DNA of 64,000 nucleotides. Origin: Flavobacterium keumense. Its GTDB lineage: Bacteria; Bacteroidota; Bacteroidia; Flavobacteriales; Flavobacteriaceae. The notes beneath the pieces were generated by a model. It did not search any database, was not told the origin of the DNA, and saw only the letters and a program-made list of their open reading frames with translations. The number at the start of each line of letters is the position of its first letter. The first letter of the stretch is position 1. A program made the position numbers and the translations under genes. Below, piece after piece: positions 53,314 through 62,730 of this stretch. The stretch spans positions 930,001 to 994,000 of the forward strand of contig NZ_CP092332.1 of NCBI RefSeq assembly GCF_029866485.1. Reading direction: 5' to 3'.

Positions 53314-53940
53314 ATGAAAAAAATTGTACCCCACATCCTTTTTCTCCTACTTACTTTTACTGCCCATTCTCAAGGCGTATTTTTTAATTTAGGTAAAAAT
53401 TTTAGTTCATACTCCTACAGAAATAGGTCTTCATTTTCTGAAAAAATCAAAATCAATGGTATTGGAGATGCCTATGAGTTAGGTTATACTGCACCATTGA
53501 AATACAAAAATTTGAAAGAATTAAAATATTCAGCCAGTCTCACATTAAATGAATACAATGGGACTGGGGTGTCTTCAACCAATAAATTGTCATATACAAC
53601 GGCTTATTTAGGAGTTCAGAATACGATAGATTATCAATTTTATGAATCGTTTTATTTTTTCTTGAGTGCTAGAGTGGGTCTGAACGCGGCTACAATGTTG
53701 AGAGGCAAACAAGAGATTGACAATTCAGTATACAATTTAGTACATCAAAAAGAATTTTCAGGATTAGTTATTCGACCTATGGTGGGTGTATATGCAAAGT
53801 ATTATCTCACCAAAACGGGATATTTGAGTGCCGGATTAAATCTTAGCAAAGGCCTAAAGTTGGGAAACAATTCTGATAATGTTACAATAAATAATAGTCA
53901 AATTGTATTTGGAGGATATTTTGATTTAATAAAAAGATAA
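53314..53940 (+). CDS. Probable outer-membrane beta-barrel protein of the surface operon
   Basis: A 208-residue protein with signal peptide MKKIVPHILFLLLTFTAHSQ. The rest alternates short amphipathic strands (FFNLGKNFSSYSYRN, YSASLTLNEYNG, YTTAYLGVQNTIDYQF, FFLSARVGLN, VRPMVGVYAKYYL-like, YLSAGLNLSKGL) and ends QIVFGGYFDLIKR. This layout suggests a small barrel in the outer membrane. I do not recognise a family. It may anchor or export the fibre-like protein encoded 6 bp downstream; this is inference from position. Confidence 0.7.
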   Translation: MKKIVPHILFLLLTFTAHSQGVFFNLGKNFSSYSYRNRSSFSEKIKINGIGDAYELGYTAPLKYKNLKELKYSASLTLNEYNGTGVSSTNKLSYTTAYLGVQNTIDYQFYESFYFFLSARVGLNAATMLRGKQEIDNSVYNLVHQKEFSGLVIRPMVGVYAKYYLTKTGYLSAGLNLSKGLKLGNNSDNVTINNSQIVFGGYFDLIKR

Positions 53941-53946
53941 TAACCA

Positions 53947-56900
53947 ATGAGAAAAATAGTTTACATCGTTTTATTTTTAGTTTCATCCTTGGGTTTTTCG
54001 CAAAACAAAGGAATTACCTATCAAGCAGTAATTTATGCTCCTGGAGGTCAAAACATTCCGGGAGTTAATGTGAATAATGTACCAATGACTAACAAAGCAA
54101 TTTGTTTGCAATTTAGTTTTTTAGATACTAATACGGGAATAGAGTATGAGGAAGTGATAAAAACAACAACAGACACTTTTGGAATGGTCAATATCACTAT
54201 AGGTACAGGAAATAAAACAGGTGGATATGCCACTTCTTTTAGTGGGATTAATTGGAATGCAACCGAAAATAAAACATTGAAAGTGGCGCTTGATCCAACA
54301 GGCTTATGTAATCAGTTTGAAGAACTTTCAAGCGAAGTGTTGACTTCGGTGCCATTTGCAAATGCTGCAAATACAGCTACTAATGTCTCGGGCGTAGTTG
54401 CTTTAATCAATGGAGGTACAGGGGCTACTACAGCAGCAGGTGCACGTACTAATTTAGGCTTAGGAAACGTGGATAATACTTCAGATATAAATAAACCTAT
54501 GTCAACGGCGACTAAAGCCTATGTAGACAGTCAAATTGTAAGTTCAACTATTCCAGATGCTACTACAACTAGTAAAGGTAAAATTCAATTAGCAGGTGAT
54601 TTGGGAGGTACAGCTGCCGCACCGACCGTTCCTGGATTAGCATTGAAAGCAAATAGTTCCGATGTAACAACTTCATTAGCTACCAAAGAAAATACCTCAA
54701 ATAAAAGTACGGACGTTACTTTGTCATCCAATTCGGATGTGAAATTTCCAACAGAGAAAGCAGTAAAAACCTATGTAGATACTCAAGTTGCAGGAGCGAC
54801 CATTGCAGATGCATCTTCTTTAATTAAAGGTAAAATTCAATTGGCAGGTGATTTGGGAGGTACAGCTGCCGCACCAACTGTTCCTGGATTGGCATTGAAA
54901 GCGAATAGTTCCGATGTAACAACTTCATTAGCTACCAAAGAAAACACCTCAAATAAAAGTACGGATGTTACTTTGTCATCCAATTCGGATGTGAAATTTC
55001 CAACAGAGAAAGCAGTAAAAACCTATGTAGATACTCAAGTTGCAGGAGCGACCATTGCAGATGCATCTTCTTTAACTAAAGGTAAAATTCAATTGGCAGG
55101 TGATTTGGGAGGTACAGCTGCCGCACCGACCGTTCCTGGATTAGCATTGAAAGCGAATACTACTGATTTGACTACTGAGGTAAACAGAGCAACTGCCGCA
55201 GAGGCTACATTGACAGCTAATGTAACGGCTAATGCCACTGCGATTGCTGCTGAGATTACAAGAGCAAACGCTGCAGAATCTTTAAAAGCACCAATCAATA
55301 ATCCAACATTTACCGGAACGGTTTCTGGAATTGATAAAACTATGGTAGGCTTGAGTAATGTAGATAATACTTCGGATGCCAACAAACCCGTTTCAACGGC
55401 TACGCAAACAGCGTTGGATTTAAAGGCACCTTTAGCCTCGCCAACATTTACCGGAACGGTTTCTGGAATTGATAAAACAATGGTAGGCTTGAGTAATGTA
55501 GATAATACTTCGGATGCCAACAAACCCGTTTCAACGGCTACGCAAACAGCGTTGGATTTAAAGGCACCTTTAGCTTCGCCAACATTTACCGGAACGGTTT
55601 CTGGAATTGATAAAACAATGGTAGGCTTGAGTAATGTAGATAATACTTCGGATGCCAACAAACCCGTTTCAACGGCTACACAAACAGCGTTGGATTTAAA
55701 AGAGAATATAGCCAATAAAAGTACTGATATTGCTGCTGATGCAAACTCTACTACTAAATATCCTTCTGTTAAATTAATTAAAGATTATGTTGACACATTA
55801 AATGCAGCAGCTGGAGTTGCTGACGGTTCAATTACTTCGGCTAAAATTACTGATGGAACAATTGTAAATGCCGATGTGGCTGCTAATGCGGCTATTGCCT
55901 ATTCTAAGTTAAATTTAAGTAACTCAATTTTAACTATTGATATCGTTAATGATGCAGTTGAAACAGCCAAGATAAAAGATGCCAATGTAACTGAAGCAAA
56001 ATTAGCAGCTGACGCAGTTACTTCTGCTAAAATTAAAGATGGCGAGATTGTAAATGCAGATATTAGTGCTTCTGCTGCTATTGTGGATACTAAATTAGCT
56101 ACTATAGCTACATCAGGAAAAGTAAGTAATTCTGCAACTACGGCTACGGATGCCAATACAGCATCTGCGATTGTGTCTCGAGATGCTAATGGTGACTTTG
56201 CAGCAGGAACAATTACTGCTGATTTAGACGGTAATGCATCTACCGTTACCAACGGGGTGTATACTACAGATAAAATCAGTGTATTGTCAGCCACAACTTC
56301 TTCAGAATTGAAAGGAGTAATTTCTGACGAGACAGGTTCGGGAGCGTTAGTATTTGCTACTTCACCAACATTGGTAACTCCTACTTTAGGAGTTGCAACT
56401 GCAACAAGCGTCAATGGATTAACTCCAACAGCACTTGCTACAGGATTTACTATTGCAGGAGGAAGTACTACTTCAAAAACATTAACAGTTAGTGGTGATG
56501 CTACAGTAAGCGGAACCACGAGCGGAACAAATACAGGTGATCAAACCATTACGTTAACAGGGGATGTTACAGGTTCAGGAACAGGAAGTTTTGCTGCAAC
56601 CATTGGAACAGGAAAAGTAACTACCACAACTATTGCAGCAGATGCAGTAACCTCTGCTAAAATTGCCGATGGAACAATTGTAGTTGGAGATATGGCAGAT
56701 AATGCAATTGAAACAGCGAAGATAAAAGATGCCAATATAACTGAAGCAAAATTAGCAGCTGACGCAGTTACTTCTGCTAAAATTAAAGATGGCGAGATTG
56801 TAAATGCAGATATTAGTGCTTCTGCTGCTATTGTGGATACTAAATTAGCTACTATAGCTACATCAGGAAAAGTAAGTAATTCTGCAACTACGGCTACGGA

Positions 56901-59550
56901 TGCCAATACAGCATCTGCGATTGTGTCTCGAGATGCTAATGGTGACTTTGCAGCAGGAACAATTACTGCTGATTTAGACGGTAATGCATCTACCGTTACC
57001 AACGGGGTGTATACTACAGATAAAATCAGTGTATTGTCAGCCACAACTTCTTCAGAATTGAAAGGAGTAATTTCTGACGAGACAGGTTCGGGAGCGTTAG
57101 TATTTGCTACTTCACCAACATTGGTAACTCCTACTTTAGGAGTTGCAACTGCAACAAGCGTCAATGGATTAACTCCAACAGCACTTGCTACAGGATTTAC
57201 TATTGCAGGAGGAAGTACTACTTCAAAAACATTAACAGTTAGTGGTGATGCTACAGTAAGCGGAACCACGAGCGGAACAAATACAGGTGATCAAACCATT
57301 ACGTTAACAGGGGATGTTACAGGTTCAGGAACAGGAAGTTTTGCTGCAACCATTGGAACAGGAAAAGTAACTACCACAACTATTGCAGCAGATGCAGTAA
57401 CCTCTGCTAAAATTGCCGATGGAACAATTGTAGTTGGAGATATGGCAGATAATGCAATTGAAACAGCGAAGATAAAAGATGCCAATATAACTGAAGCAAA
57501 ATTAGCAGCTGACGCAGTTACTTCTGCTAAAATTAAAGATGGCGAGATTGTAAATGCAGATATTAGTGCTTCTGCTGCTATTGTGGATACTAAATTAGCT
57601 ACTATAGCTACATCAGGAAAAGTAAGTAATTCTGCAACTACGGCTACGGATGCCAATACAGCATCTGCGATTGTGTCTCGAGATGCTAATGGTGACTTTG
57701 CAGCAGGAACAATTACTGCTGATTTAGACGGTAATGCATCTACCGTTACCAACGGGGTGTATACTACAGATAAAATCAGTGTATTGTCAGCCACAACTTC
57801 TTCAGAATTGAAAGGAGTAATTTCTGACGAGACAGGTTCGGGAGCGTTAGTATTTGCTACTTCACCAACATTGGTAACTCCTACTTTAGGAGTTGCAACT
57901 GCAACAAGCGTCAATGGATTAACTCCAACAGCACTTGCTACAGGATTTACTATTGCAGGAGGAAGTACTACTTCAAAAACATTAACAGTTAGTGGTGATG
58001 CTACAGTAAGCGGAACCACGAGCGGAACAAATACAGGTGATCAAACCATTACGTTAACAGGGGATGTTACAGGTTCAGGAACAGGAAGTTTTGCTGCAAC
58101 CATTGGAACAGGAAAAGTAACTACCACAACTATTGCAGCAGATGCAGTAACCTCTGCTAAAATTGCCGATGGAACAATTGTAGTTGGAGATATGGCAGAT
58201 AATGCAATTGAAACAGCGAAGATAAAAGATGCCAATGTTAGCTATGCAAAAATTCAAAATGTTAGTGCCACAAATACAGTTTTAGGTCGTGTATCAACAG
58301 GAGCAGGGGTAATAGAAGAAATTGCCACTACAGGATCTGGTAATGTAGTAAGAGCTACATCACCAACCTTGGTAACACCTGCGCTTGGAACTCCTTCGGC
58401 CGCGGTCTTAACTAACGCAACAGGATTGCCTTTAACAACGGGAGTAACTGGAATTTTGCCTGTTGCAAACGGTGGTACAGGATCTTCTACTAAAAACTTT
58501 GTAGACTTAACAACTGATCAAACTATCGCTGGAGTAAAAACTTTTTCAGGAAGTTCAACTGTAGTAAACCAAAATTTAACCGTTAACGCAGCAGGAACAA
58601 CAGGACAAGGAATTATTTTATCTGATGATGGAGATATTGTGGACAACAATGATGGTGCCGCTACATTCCGTTTTACGGGAGGGGTTAAAATTAATGATGG
58701 CAATGGAAGTGCAGGAACAACAACTAAGATAACCTTAGCAAATACAGGTGCTATCACCGCTGCGGGAGGTGTTACGGCGAGTCAATTAATTTCAAACGTT
58801 GCAACTGGTACAGCGCCGCTTGTGGTAACCTCTACTACACCAGTAGCTAATTTGAACATTGGAGGAAATGCAGCAACAGCTACAAAATTTGCAGCTACAA
58901 AGAACATCAATGGCGTAGCATTTGATGGTAGTGCTGATATTACAGTTGCGGCAGCTGCAGGTACTTTGACAGGAACTACCTTAGCATCTAATGTGGTAAG
59001 TTCAAGTTTAACTAGCGTGGGCACAATAACAACAGGTACTTGGAATGGAACAACCATTGCAATTGCAAACGGAGGTACTGGAGCAACTACTAAAACAACG
59101 GCATTTGATGCATTGTCACCTATGACAACTGCTGGCGATATTATTTATGGAGGAACCAACGGTACAGGAACACGATTAGCTAAAGGGACCGATGGACAAG
59201 TGTTAACGTTAGCTAGTGGAGTACCAACTTGGGCTTCAGGAGTATCAACAATTACCTCAAAAACATCAAGTTATACACTAACTACAAGTGATAATTATGT
59301 TATTGCGTCTTCAGGATCGGGTATTACATTTACGTTGCCAACCGCAGTTGGAAATACTGGAAAAGAATTTACAATTAAAAATATTAGTGCCAATACTGTT
59401 ACAATTACCACAACAAGTTCGCAAAAAATTGTTGTAGATGCAGCAAACAGTGCAGCTACAACGGCGACCTTAGGGATAGAAGCTTCTAATAATTGGATTC
59501 GTGTAATTTCTGATGGAACACAATGGATTGCCTTTAGAGCCTTATTCTAA
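53947..59550 (+). CDS. Giant repetitive secreted fibre-like protein (1867 residues)
   Basis: Signal peptide (MRKIVYIVLFLVSSLGFSQ), then a globular N-terminal part starting NKGITYQAVIYAPGGQ, a motif shared with many Bacteroidota surface proteins. From residue about 150 it is almost pure low-complexity Ala/Thr/Ser/Gly/Asp repeat. Three nested arrays are visible: 84-residue units from residue 211 (GKIQLAGDLGGTAAAPTVPG), 46-residue units from 453 (FTGTVSGIDKTMVGLSNVDN), and three 250-residue units from about 681 to 1431 (AADAVTSAKIKDGEIVNADI and TGDQTITLTGDVTGSGTGSF). Similar units occur in phage tail-fibre and collar-like proteins. The C-terminal 100 residues (YTLTTSDNYVIASS, TLPTAVGNTGKEFTIKN) form a distinct tip-like domain ending WIAFRALF. 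No T9SS signal or LPxTG is seen. A role as an extended fibre or adhesin is inference. Confidence 0.85.
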   Translation: MRKIVYIVLFLVSSLGFSQNKGITYQAVIYAPGGQNIPGVNVNNVPMTNKAICLQFSFLDTNTGIEYEEVIKTTTDTFGMVNITIGTGNKTGGYATSFSGINWNATENKTLKVALDPTGLCNQFEELSSEVLTSVPFANAANTATNVSGVVALINGGTGATTAAGARTNLGLGNVDNTSDINKPMSTATKAYVDSQIVSSTIPDATTTSKGKIQLAGDLGGTAAAPTVPGLALKANSSDVTTSLATKENTSNKSTDVTLSSNSDVKFPTEKAVKTYVDTQVAGATIADASSLIKGKIQLAGDLGGTAAAPTVPGLALKANSSDVTTSLATKENTSNKSTDVTLSSNSDVKFPTEKAVKTYVDTQVAGATIADASSLTKGKIQLAGDLGGTAAAPTVPGLALKANTTDLTTEVNRATAAEATLTANVTANATAIAAEITRANAAESLKAPINNPTFTGTVSGIDKTMVGLSNVDNTSDANKPVSTATQTALDLKAPLASPTFTGTVSGIDKTMVGLSNVDNTSDANKPVSTATQTALDLKAPLASPTFTGTVSGIDKTMVGLSNVDNTSDANKPVSTATQTALDLKENIANKSTDIAADANSTTKYPSVKLIKDYVDTLNAAAGVADGSITSAKITDGTIVNADVAANAAIAYSKLNLSNSILTIDIVNDAVETAKIKDANVTEAKLAADAVTSAKIKDGEIVNADISASAAIVDTKLATIATSGKVSNSATTATDANTASAIVSRDANGDFAAGTITADLDGNASTVTNGVYTTDKISVLSATTSSELKGVISDETGSGALVFATSPTLVTPTLGVATATSVNGLTPTALATGFTIAGGSTTSKTLTVSGDATVSGTTSGTNTGDQTITLTGDVTGSGTGSFAATIGTGKVTTTTIAADAVTSAKIADGTIVVGDMADNAIETAKIKDANITEAKLAADAVTSAKIKDGEIVNADISASAAIVDTKLATIATSGKVSNSATTATDANTASAIVSRDANGDFAAGTITADLDGNASTVTNGVYTTDKISVLSATTSSELKGVISDETGSGALVFATSPTLVTPTLGVATATSVNGLTPTALATGFTIAGGSTTSKTLTVSGDATVSGTTSGTNTGDQTITLTGDVTGSGTGSFAATIGTGKVTTTTIAADAVTSAKIADGTIVVGDMADNAIETAKIKDANITEAKLAADAVTSAKIKDGEIVNADISASAAIVDTKLATIATSGKVSNSATTATDANTASAIVSRDANGDFAAGTITADLDGNASTVTNGVYTTDKISVLSATTSSELKGVISDETGSGALVFATSPTLVTPTLGVATATSVNGLTPTALATGFTIAGGSTTSKTLTVSGDATVSGTTSGTNTGDQTITLTGDVTGSGTGSFAATIGTGKVTTTTIAADAVTSAKIADGTIVVGDMADNAIETAKIKDANVSYAKIQNVSATNTVLGRVSTGAGVIEEIATTGSGNVVRATSPTLVTPALGTPSAAVLTNATGLPLTTGVTGILPVANGGTGSSTKNFVDLTTDQTIAGVKTFSGSSTVVNQNLTVNAAGTTGQGIILSDDGDIVDNNDGAATFRFTGGVKINDGNGSAGTTTKITLANTGAITAAGGVTASQLISNVATGTAPLVVTSTTPVANLNIGGNAATATKFAATKNINGVAFDGSADITVAAAAGTLTGTTLASNVVSSSLTSVGTITTGTWNGTTIAIANGGTGATTKTTAFDALSPMTTAGDIIYGGTNGTGTRLAKGTDGQVLTLASGVPTWASGVSTITSKTSSYTLTTSDNYVIASSGSGITFTLPTAVGNTGKEFTIKNISANTVTITTTSSQKIVVDAANSAATTATLGIEASNNWIRVISDGTQWIAFRALF
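54577..55150 (+). repeat. Tandem array of 252-bp units
   Basis: The piece GGTAAAATTCAATT recurs at 54577, 54829 and 55081, exactly 252 bp apart. Two complete units and the start of a third are nearly identical at DNA level and encode 84 residues each. Confidence 0.85.
55303..55700 (+). repeat. Tandem array of three 138-bp units
   Basis: CCAACATTTACCGGAACGG recurs at 55303, 55441 and 55579. The 138-bp units encode 46 residues each and differ at only a few bases. Confidence 0.88.
55988..58237 (+). repeat. Tandem array of three nearly identical 750-bp units
   Basis: AATGCAATTGAAACAGCGAA occurs at 56701, 57451 and 58201, exactly 750 bp apart; by eye the sequence between these copies is identical. 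The first unit matches from about 55988 on, with a few differences just upstream. Each unit encodes 250 residues. Confidence 0.92.
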
Positions 59551-59560
59551 CAAAGACAGC

Positions 59561-60541
59561 ATGAATAAATTGATAGTATTAATAGTATTGTGTTTGGTAT
59601 TCTTTAAAGGAACTGCCCAAACCGGTATTGGTACCACTACTCCCGTAAATAAGTTACAGGTAGAAACTACCTCTGCAGACCCAGCTACATCAGGAGCATT
59701 AGCAAATGGTAATTTACGATTAAGTGGAACAACAGGAAGTCATGTTTTGGATTTTGGGTTGAGTAGTTCAAGTACCTTTTCTTGGTTGCAATCAAGGTCA
59801 AAATCGGCTTATGGAACAAACTATAATTTAATATTAAATCCGAATGGTGGGAATGTAGGTATTGGAACTACGAACCCAACAGCAAAATTAAATTTAGTAG
59901 GCGGTGGAATTAGAATCTATGACGGTTTTACAAATGCAAGTAATCGACCTGCAATCAATACCGGAATTATAGGTAATTATGAAATAAGAGGAGTCGGTTC
60001 CAGCTCTGGTACCACTCAATCTGACACCAGTGATGATGGTTTTCTTCGTTTGTCTGCCGGAGGAGGGACTAATGCAAATACACAATCCTCCATTGATATT
60101 TCAGGATTTTCTACGGTGGCTGATATGAACAATAATATTGTGTTAAGAACAGCAGGAACCGAAAGACTCCGAATAGATAATGCGGGTGCCACAACCTTAG
60201 CAGGTTCTTTAACAGGAAATGGAACTACCAGTACTTTGGCTAATTTTAGTTCGGTTATGAACGATCAAACAGGAACTACGTACACCCTCACTAATGCCGA
60301 TAACGGAAAGATCATTACGTTCAACAATGCTAGTGCTATTTCAGTAACAGTTCCCTCATTATCTGTTGGATTTAATTGTATGATTATTCAAAAAGGAGCA
60401 GGTCAAATAACTTTATCTCCTTCTGCAGTAACTATTTCCAATAGATACAGTTTTACCAAAACAGCGGGGCAATATGCTATTTTAAGTTTAGTGTGTATTT
60501 CATCAGGAGTATATATTTCATCAGGGGATATGTCAAATTAA
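59561..60541 (+). CDS. Secreted tail-fibre-like protein with AQTGIGTTTP start
   Basis: I start at the ATG at 59561 (MNKLIVLIVLCLVFFKGTAQ signal peptide); the longer frame overlaps the preceding gene. The mature part starts with TGIGTTTPVNKLQVE, and a second copy GNVGIGTTNPTAKLNLVGG lies near residue 105. The rest is Thr/Ser/Gly-rich beta-type sequence (VLRTAGTERLRIDNAGATTL) with a C-terminal part (YTLTNADNGKIITFNNASA) resembling the end of the giant protein. 326 residues. No T9SS signal visible. Probably a surface structural protein made with its neighbours. Confidence 0.82.
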   Translation: MNKLIVLIVLCLVFFKGTAQTGIGTTTPVNKLQVETTSADPATSGALANGNLRLSGTTGSHVLDFGLSSSSTFSWLQSRSKSAYGTNYNLILNPNGGNVGIGTTNPTAKLNLVGGGIRIYDGFTNASNRPAINTGIIGNYEIRGVGSSSGTTQSDTSDDGFLRLSAGGGTNANTQSSIDISGFSTVADMNNNIVLRTAGTERLRIDNAGATTLAGSLTGNGTTSTLANFSSVMNDQTGTTYTLTNADNGKIITFNNASAISVTVPSLSVGFNCMIIQKGAGQITLSPSAVTISNRYSFTKTAGQYAILSLVCISSGVYISSGDMSN

Positions 60542-60548
60542 TTGAGCT

Positions 60549-62018
60549 ATGAAAAAAAAATGGTATTTTATTTTTTTTCTATTCCTAATCTTTTTCAAGG
60601 TTCAGGCACAAATGATGGCTCCCTATCAGGCCGTTACCAAACAACCTAGGATACAATTTGATTATTGGATTTACAGTATTTGCGGGGGAAATGGGTCAAC
60701 CTCTCAGTATCCAGTGGTTCCTGCCAATTTGACTGAGATGAATACGATGTTTAATACCATTAATTCCAATACAACTCTATACCAAACAGGCAGAACCAAT
60801 TCTACTAAAATTTTAGATTGGCAAAGTATCTCCGAACTAAGTTCAATAGGGGTTAATTTGCCAAATAGTGGAACTTATTTTGGATTTAAGGTACAAGGAA
60901 CATTCATCCCTTTAGAAACTGGAAACTATACTTTTACGCTAGAAGCCGATGATGCAAGTGATTTAATTATTGAAGGCACTACAGTGATTGGAACTTATTC
61001 AGGGCAGGCCTTACCTGCATTAGGTACGCATACAGGATCAATTTATTTGACTGCTGGAAAGGCTTATTCGTTTATAGCAAGAATGCAACAAGGTGGTGGA
61101 GGTTTTGGATTTAGATTATACTGGAAATCGCCTACTCAAGCTGTTGCACCTAGCGCTTATACAAGTGTGCATCCAGCCAATACTTACTACCCAAGCTGGA
61201 CACATAACTTGCAAGAAATTGTAACAAGCCCAAATTTGAATGGTTCAACAGCAGCTTTAGCAGCTCCAAGTGCCAAATACATTCAAACCGCATTTAGTAA
61301 TTACACAGACGGAGTGTATTGGATCAATTTACCTTATGCAGGTCCTACACAAATATATTGTTTGTTGAACTCATCCATTGATGGAGGTGGTTGGATGATG
61401 GCGATGAAAGCAACTAGGGGGACTACTTTTAATTATTCGAGTACCTATTGGACAGCAGCTAATACTTTAAATCCTGGAAATACCAATCGAAATGATGGTG
61501 ATGCCAAATTTGATACTATGAATTATTTTAATGCCAAAGATATATTGGGCTTGTGGCCAGATATTCCATGGAATTATAACGGGAGTACAACTGGAGGAAG
61601 TGTAAATACAAATGGTTCATATAATGTTTGGTGTTGGTTACAAAATAATTTTAATAGTGGGACTAGAATAACACCGATTAATTTTTTTAGTTCGGCCAAC
61701 CGACTTTTTTTGGGCGATGCCAATAATTTTTCTGGTAAAGGAACCGCATTTTCAGCCCAAACAGACATTAGATTTTATGGATTCAATTATTCCAATGCAA
61801 ATTCTACGGCAAATGTGCGATGGGGATTCGGTTGGAATGAAAATGGAGGAGGTTTGTATCCCAATGGAGAAGCGACTTCTAACGATGTCTCTGGTGGAAT
61901 TGGGATGACTGGATTGTTTTCGACTAATATTAATTATTCAGCCGGAGATCAATTAAGTTGTTGTTCCACTAATTCTGGTATTAATCGTTCTGCAAGAGTA
62001 GAAATTTATATTCGATAA
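60549..62018 (+). CDS. Secreted protein with PA14-like and fibrinogen-like domains
   Basis: Signal peptide MKKKWYFIFFLFLIFFKVQAQ. Residues about 95-200 resemble a PA14 domain, a carbohydrate-binding fold found in adhesins and glycosidases (GYFGFKVQGTFIPLETG-like, YTFTLEADDASDLIIEG, GFGFRLYWKSP). The C-terminal half (about 235-489) resembles a fibrinogen/intelectin-type recognition domain: GVYWINLPYAGPTQIYCLLN, SIDGGGWMMAMKA, and a late Cys pair in QLSCCSTN. Glycan binding is likely but not proven. 489 residues. It is 7 bp after the previous gene and 1 bp before the next. Confidence 0.8.
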   Translation: MKKKWYFIFFLFLIFFKVQAQMMAPYQAVTKQPRIQFDYWIYSICGGNGSTSQYPVVPANLTEMNTMFNTINSNTTLYQTGRTNSTKILDWQSISELSSIGVNLPNSGTYFGFKVQGTFIPLETGNYTFTLEADDASDLIIEGTTVIGTYSGQALPALGTHTGSIYLTAGKAYSFIARMQQGGGGFGFRLYWKSPTQAVAPSAYTSVHPANTYYPSWTHNLQEIVTSPNLNGSTAALAAPSAKYIQTAFSNYTDGVYWINLPYAGPTQIYCLLNSSIDGGGWMMAMKATRGTTFNYSSTYWTAANTLNPGNTNRNDGDAKFDTMNYFNAKDILGLWPDIPWNYNGSTTGGSVNTNGSYNVWCWLQNNFNSGTRITPINFFSSANRLFLGDANNFSGKGTAFSAQTDIRFYGFNYSNANSTANVRWGFGWNENGGGLYPNGEATSNDVSGGIGMTGLFSTNINYSAGDQLSCCSTNSGINRSARVEIYIR

Positions 62019-62019
62019 G

Positions 62020-62730
62020 ATGAGAAAAATATATTTAATTGTATTATTATTTAGCTTTATTGGTTTTGCCCAAACCGGTATAGGTACGACTACGCCCGCA
62101 GTAAAACTTCATATAAGATCAAACGGTTCTACCTTACGTTTAGAAGGGAGCGATCATACCTATATGGAATTTTTTCCCCAAGGGGCTTTGACACGATTTG
62201 GTTGGGTTGGTTATCCTTCAGCAAATTCTAATGATTTTACAATATCAAGTCAGAGCGCAGTGGGATCATTATTATTGTACACTAATAATTCGGAACGATT
62301 TAGAATAAATGCATCAGGAAACGTCGGTATTGGTACATCTACTCCATCCGTTCGTTTACAAGTGGCAGGTGATATTATAGCTAATTCTATTGCGGGTTCT
62401 TCAGACGCTCGATTTAAAACGAATGTTTTTCCAATTGAGAATCCTTTACAAAAAGTGATGCAATTGAGAGGCGTTACTTTTGACTGGAAGACCAAAGAAT
62501 TTCCTAATAGAAAATTTACCGAAAACCGCGCTTTAGGTTTCATCGCACAAGAAGTAGAACAAGTGATTCCTGAAGTGGTTCAAACAGAAAATAATGCTGA
62601 TGGCTATAAATCAGTGCAATACGATAAAGTGGTTGCTTTATTGGTAGAAGCAATAAAAGAACAACAAAAACAAATAGAACAATTACAGCAAAAAGTTAAA
62701 GAGCTAACAGAAAAAGTAAATGAAAAGTAA
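62020..62730 (+). CDS. Secreted tail-fibre-like protein with S74-type intramolecular chaperone domain
   Basis: Signal peptide (MRKIYLIVLLFSFIGFAQ), then TGIGTTTPAVKLHIRS and a second copy GNVGIGTSTPSVRLQVAGD. From about residue 130 a peptidase S74-type domain is recognisable: SDARFKTNVFPIENPLQKV, LRGVTFDWK, RALGFIAQEVEQVIPEVVQ, and YDKVVALLVEAIKEQ. A C-terminal coiled coil follows (QQKQIEQLQQKVKELTEKV). In phage fibres this domain trimerises the fibre and then cuts itself off; the Ser-Asp pair at the start of the domain fits self-cleavage. 236 residues. It overlaps the next gene by 11 bp. Confidence 0.88.
   Translation: MRKIYLIVLLFSFIGFAQTGIGTTTPAVKLHIRSNGSTLRLEGSDHTYMEFFPQGALTRFGWVGYPSANSNDFTISSQSAVGSLLLYTNNSERFRINASGNVGIGTSTPSVRLQVAGDIIANSIAGSSDARFKTNVFPIENPLQKVMQLRGVTFDWKTKEFPNRKFTENRALGFIAQEVEQVIPEVVQTENNADGYKSVQYDKVVALLVEAIKEQQKQIEQLQQKVKELTEKVNEK

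Noticed and set aside
55988..58237. Repeat array considered as CRISPR
   Set aside because: Units are 750 bp, coding, contiguous and without spacers.
55089..59057. Long open frames on the minus strand within the giant repeat gene (up to 242 residues, two of them identical)
   Set aside because: They mirror the low-complexity plus-strand repeats, restart with the same period and have Ala/Val/Pro-rich composition without any family signature.
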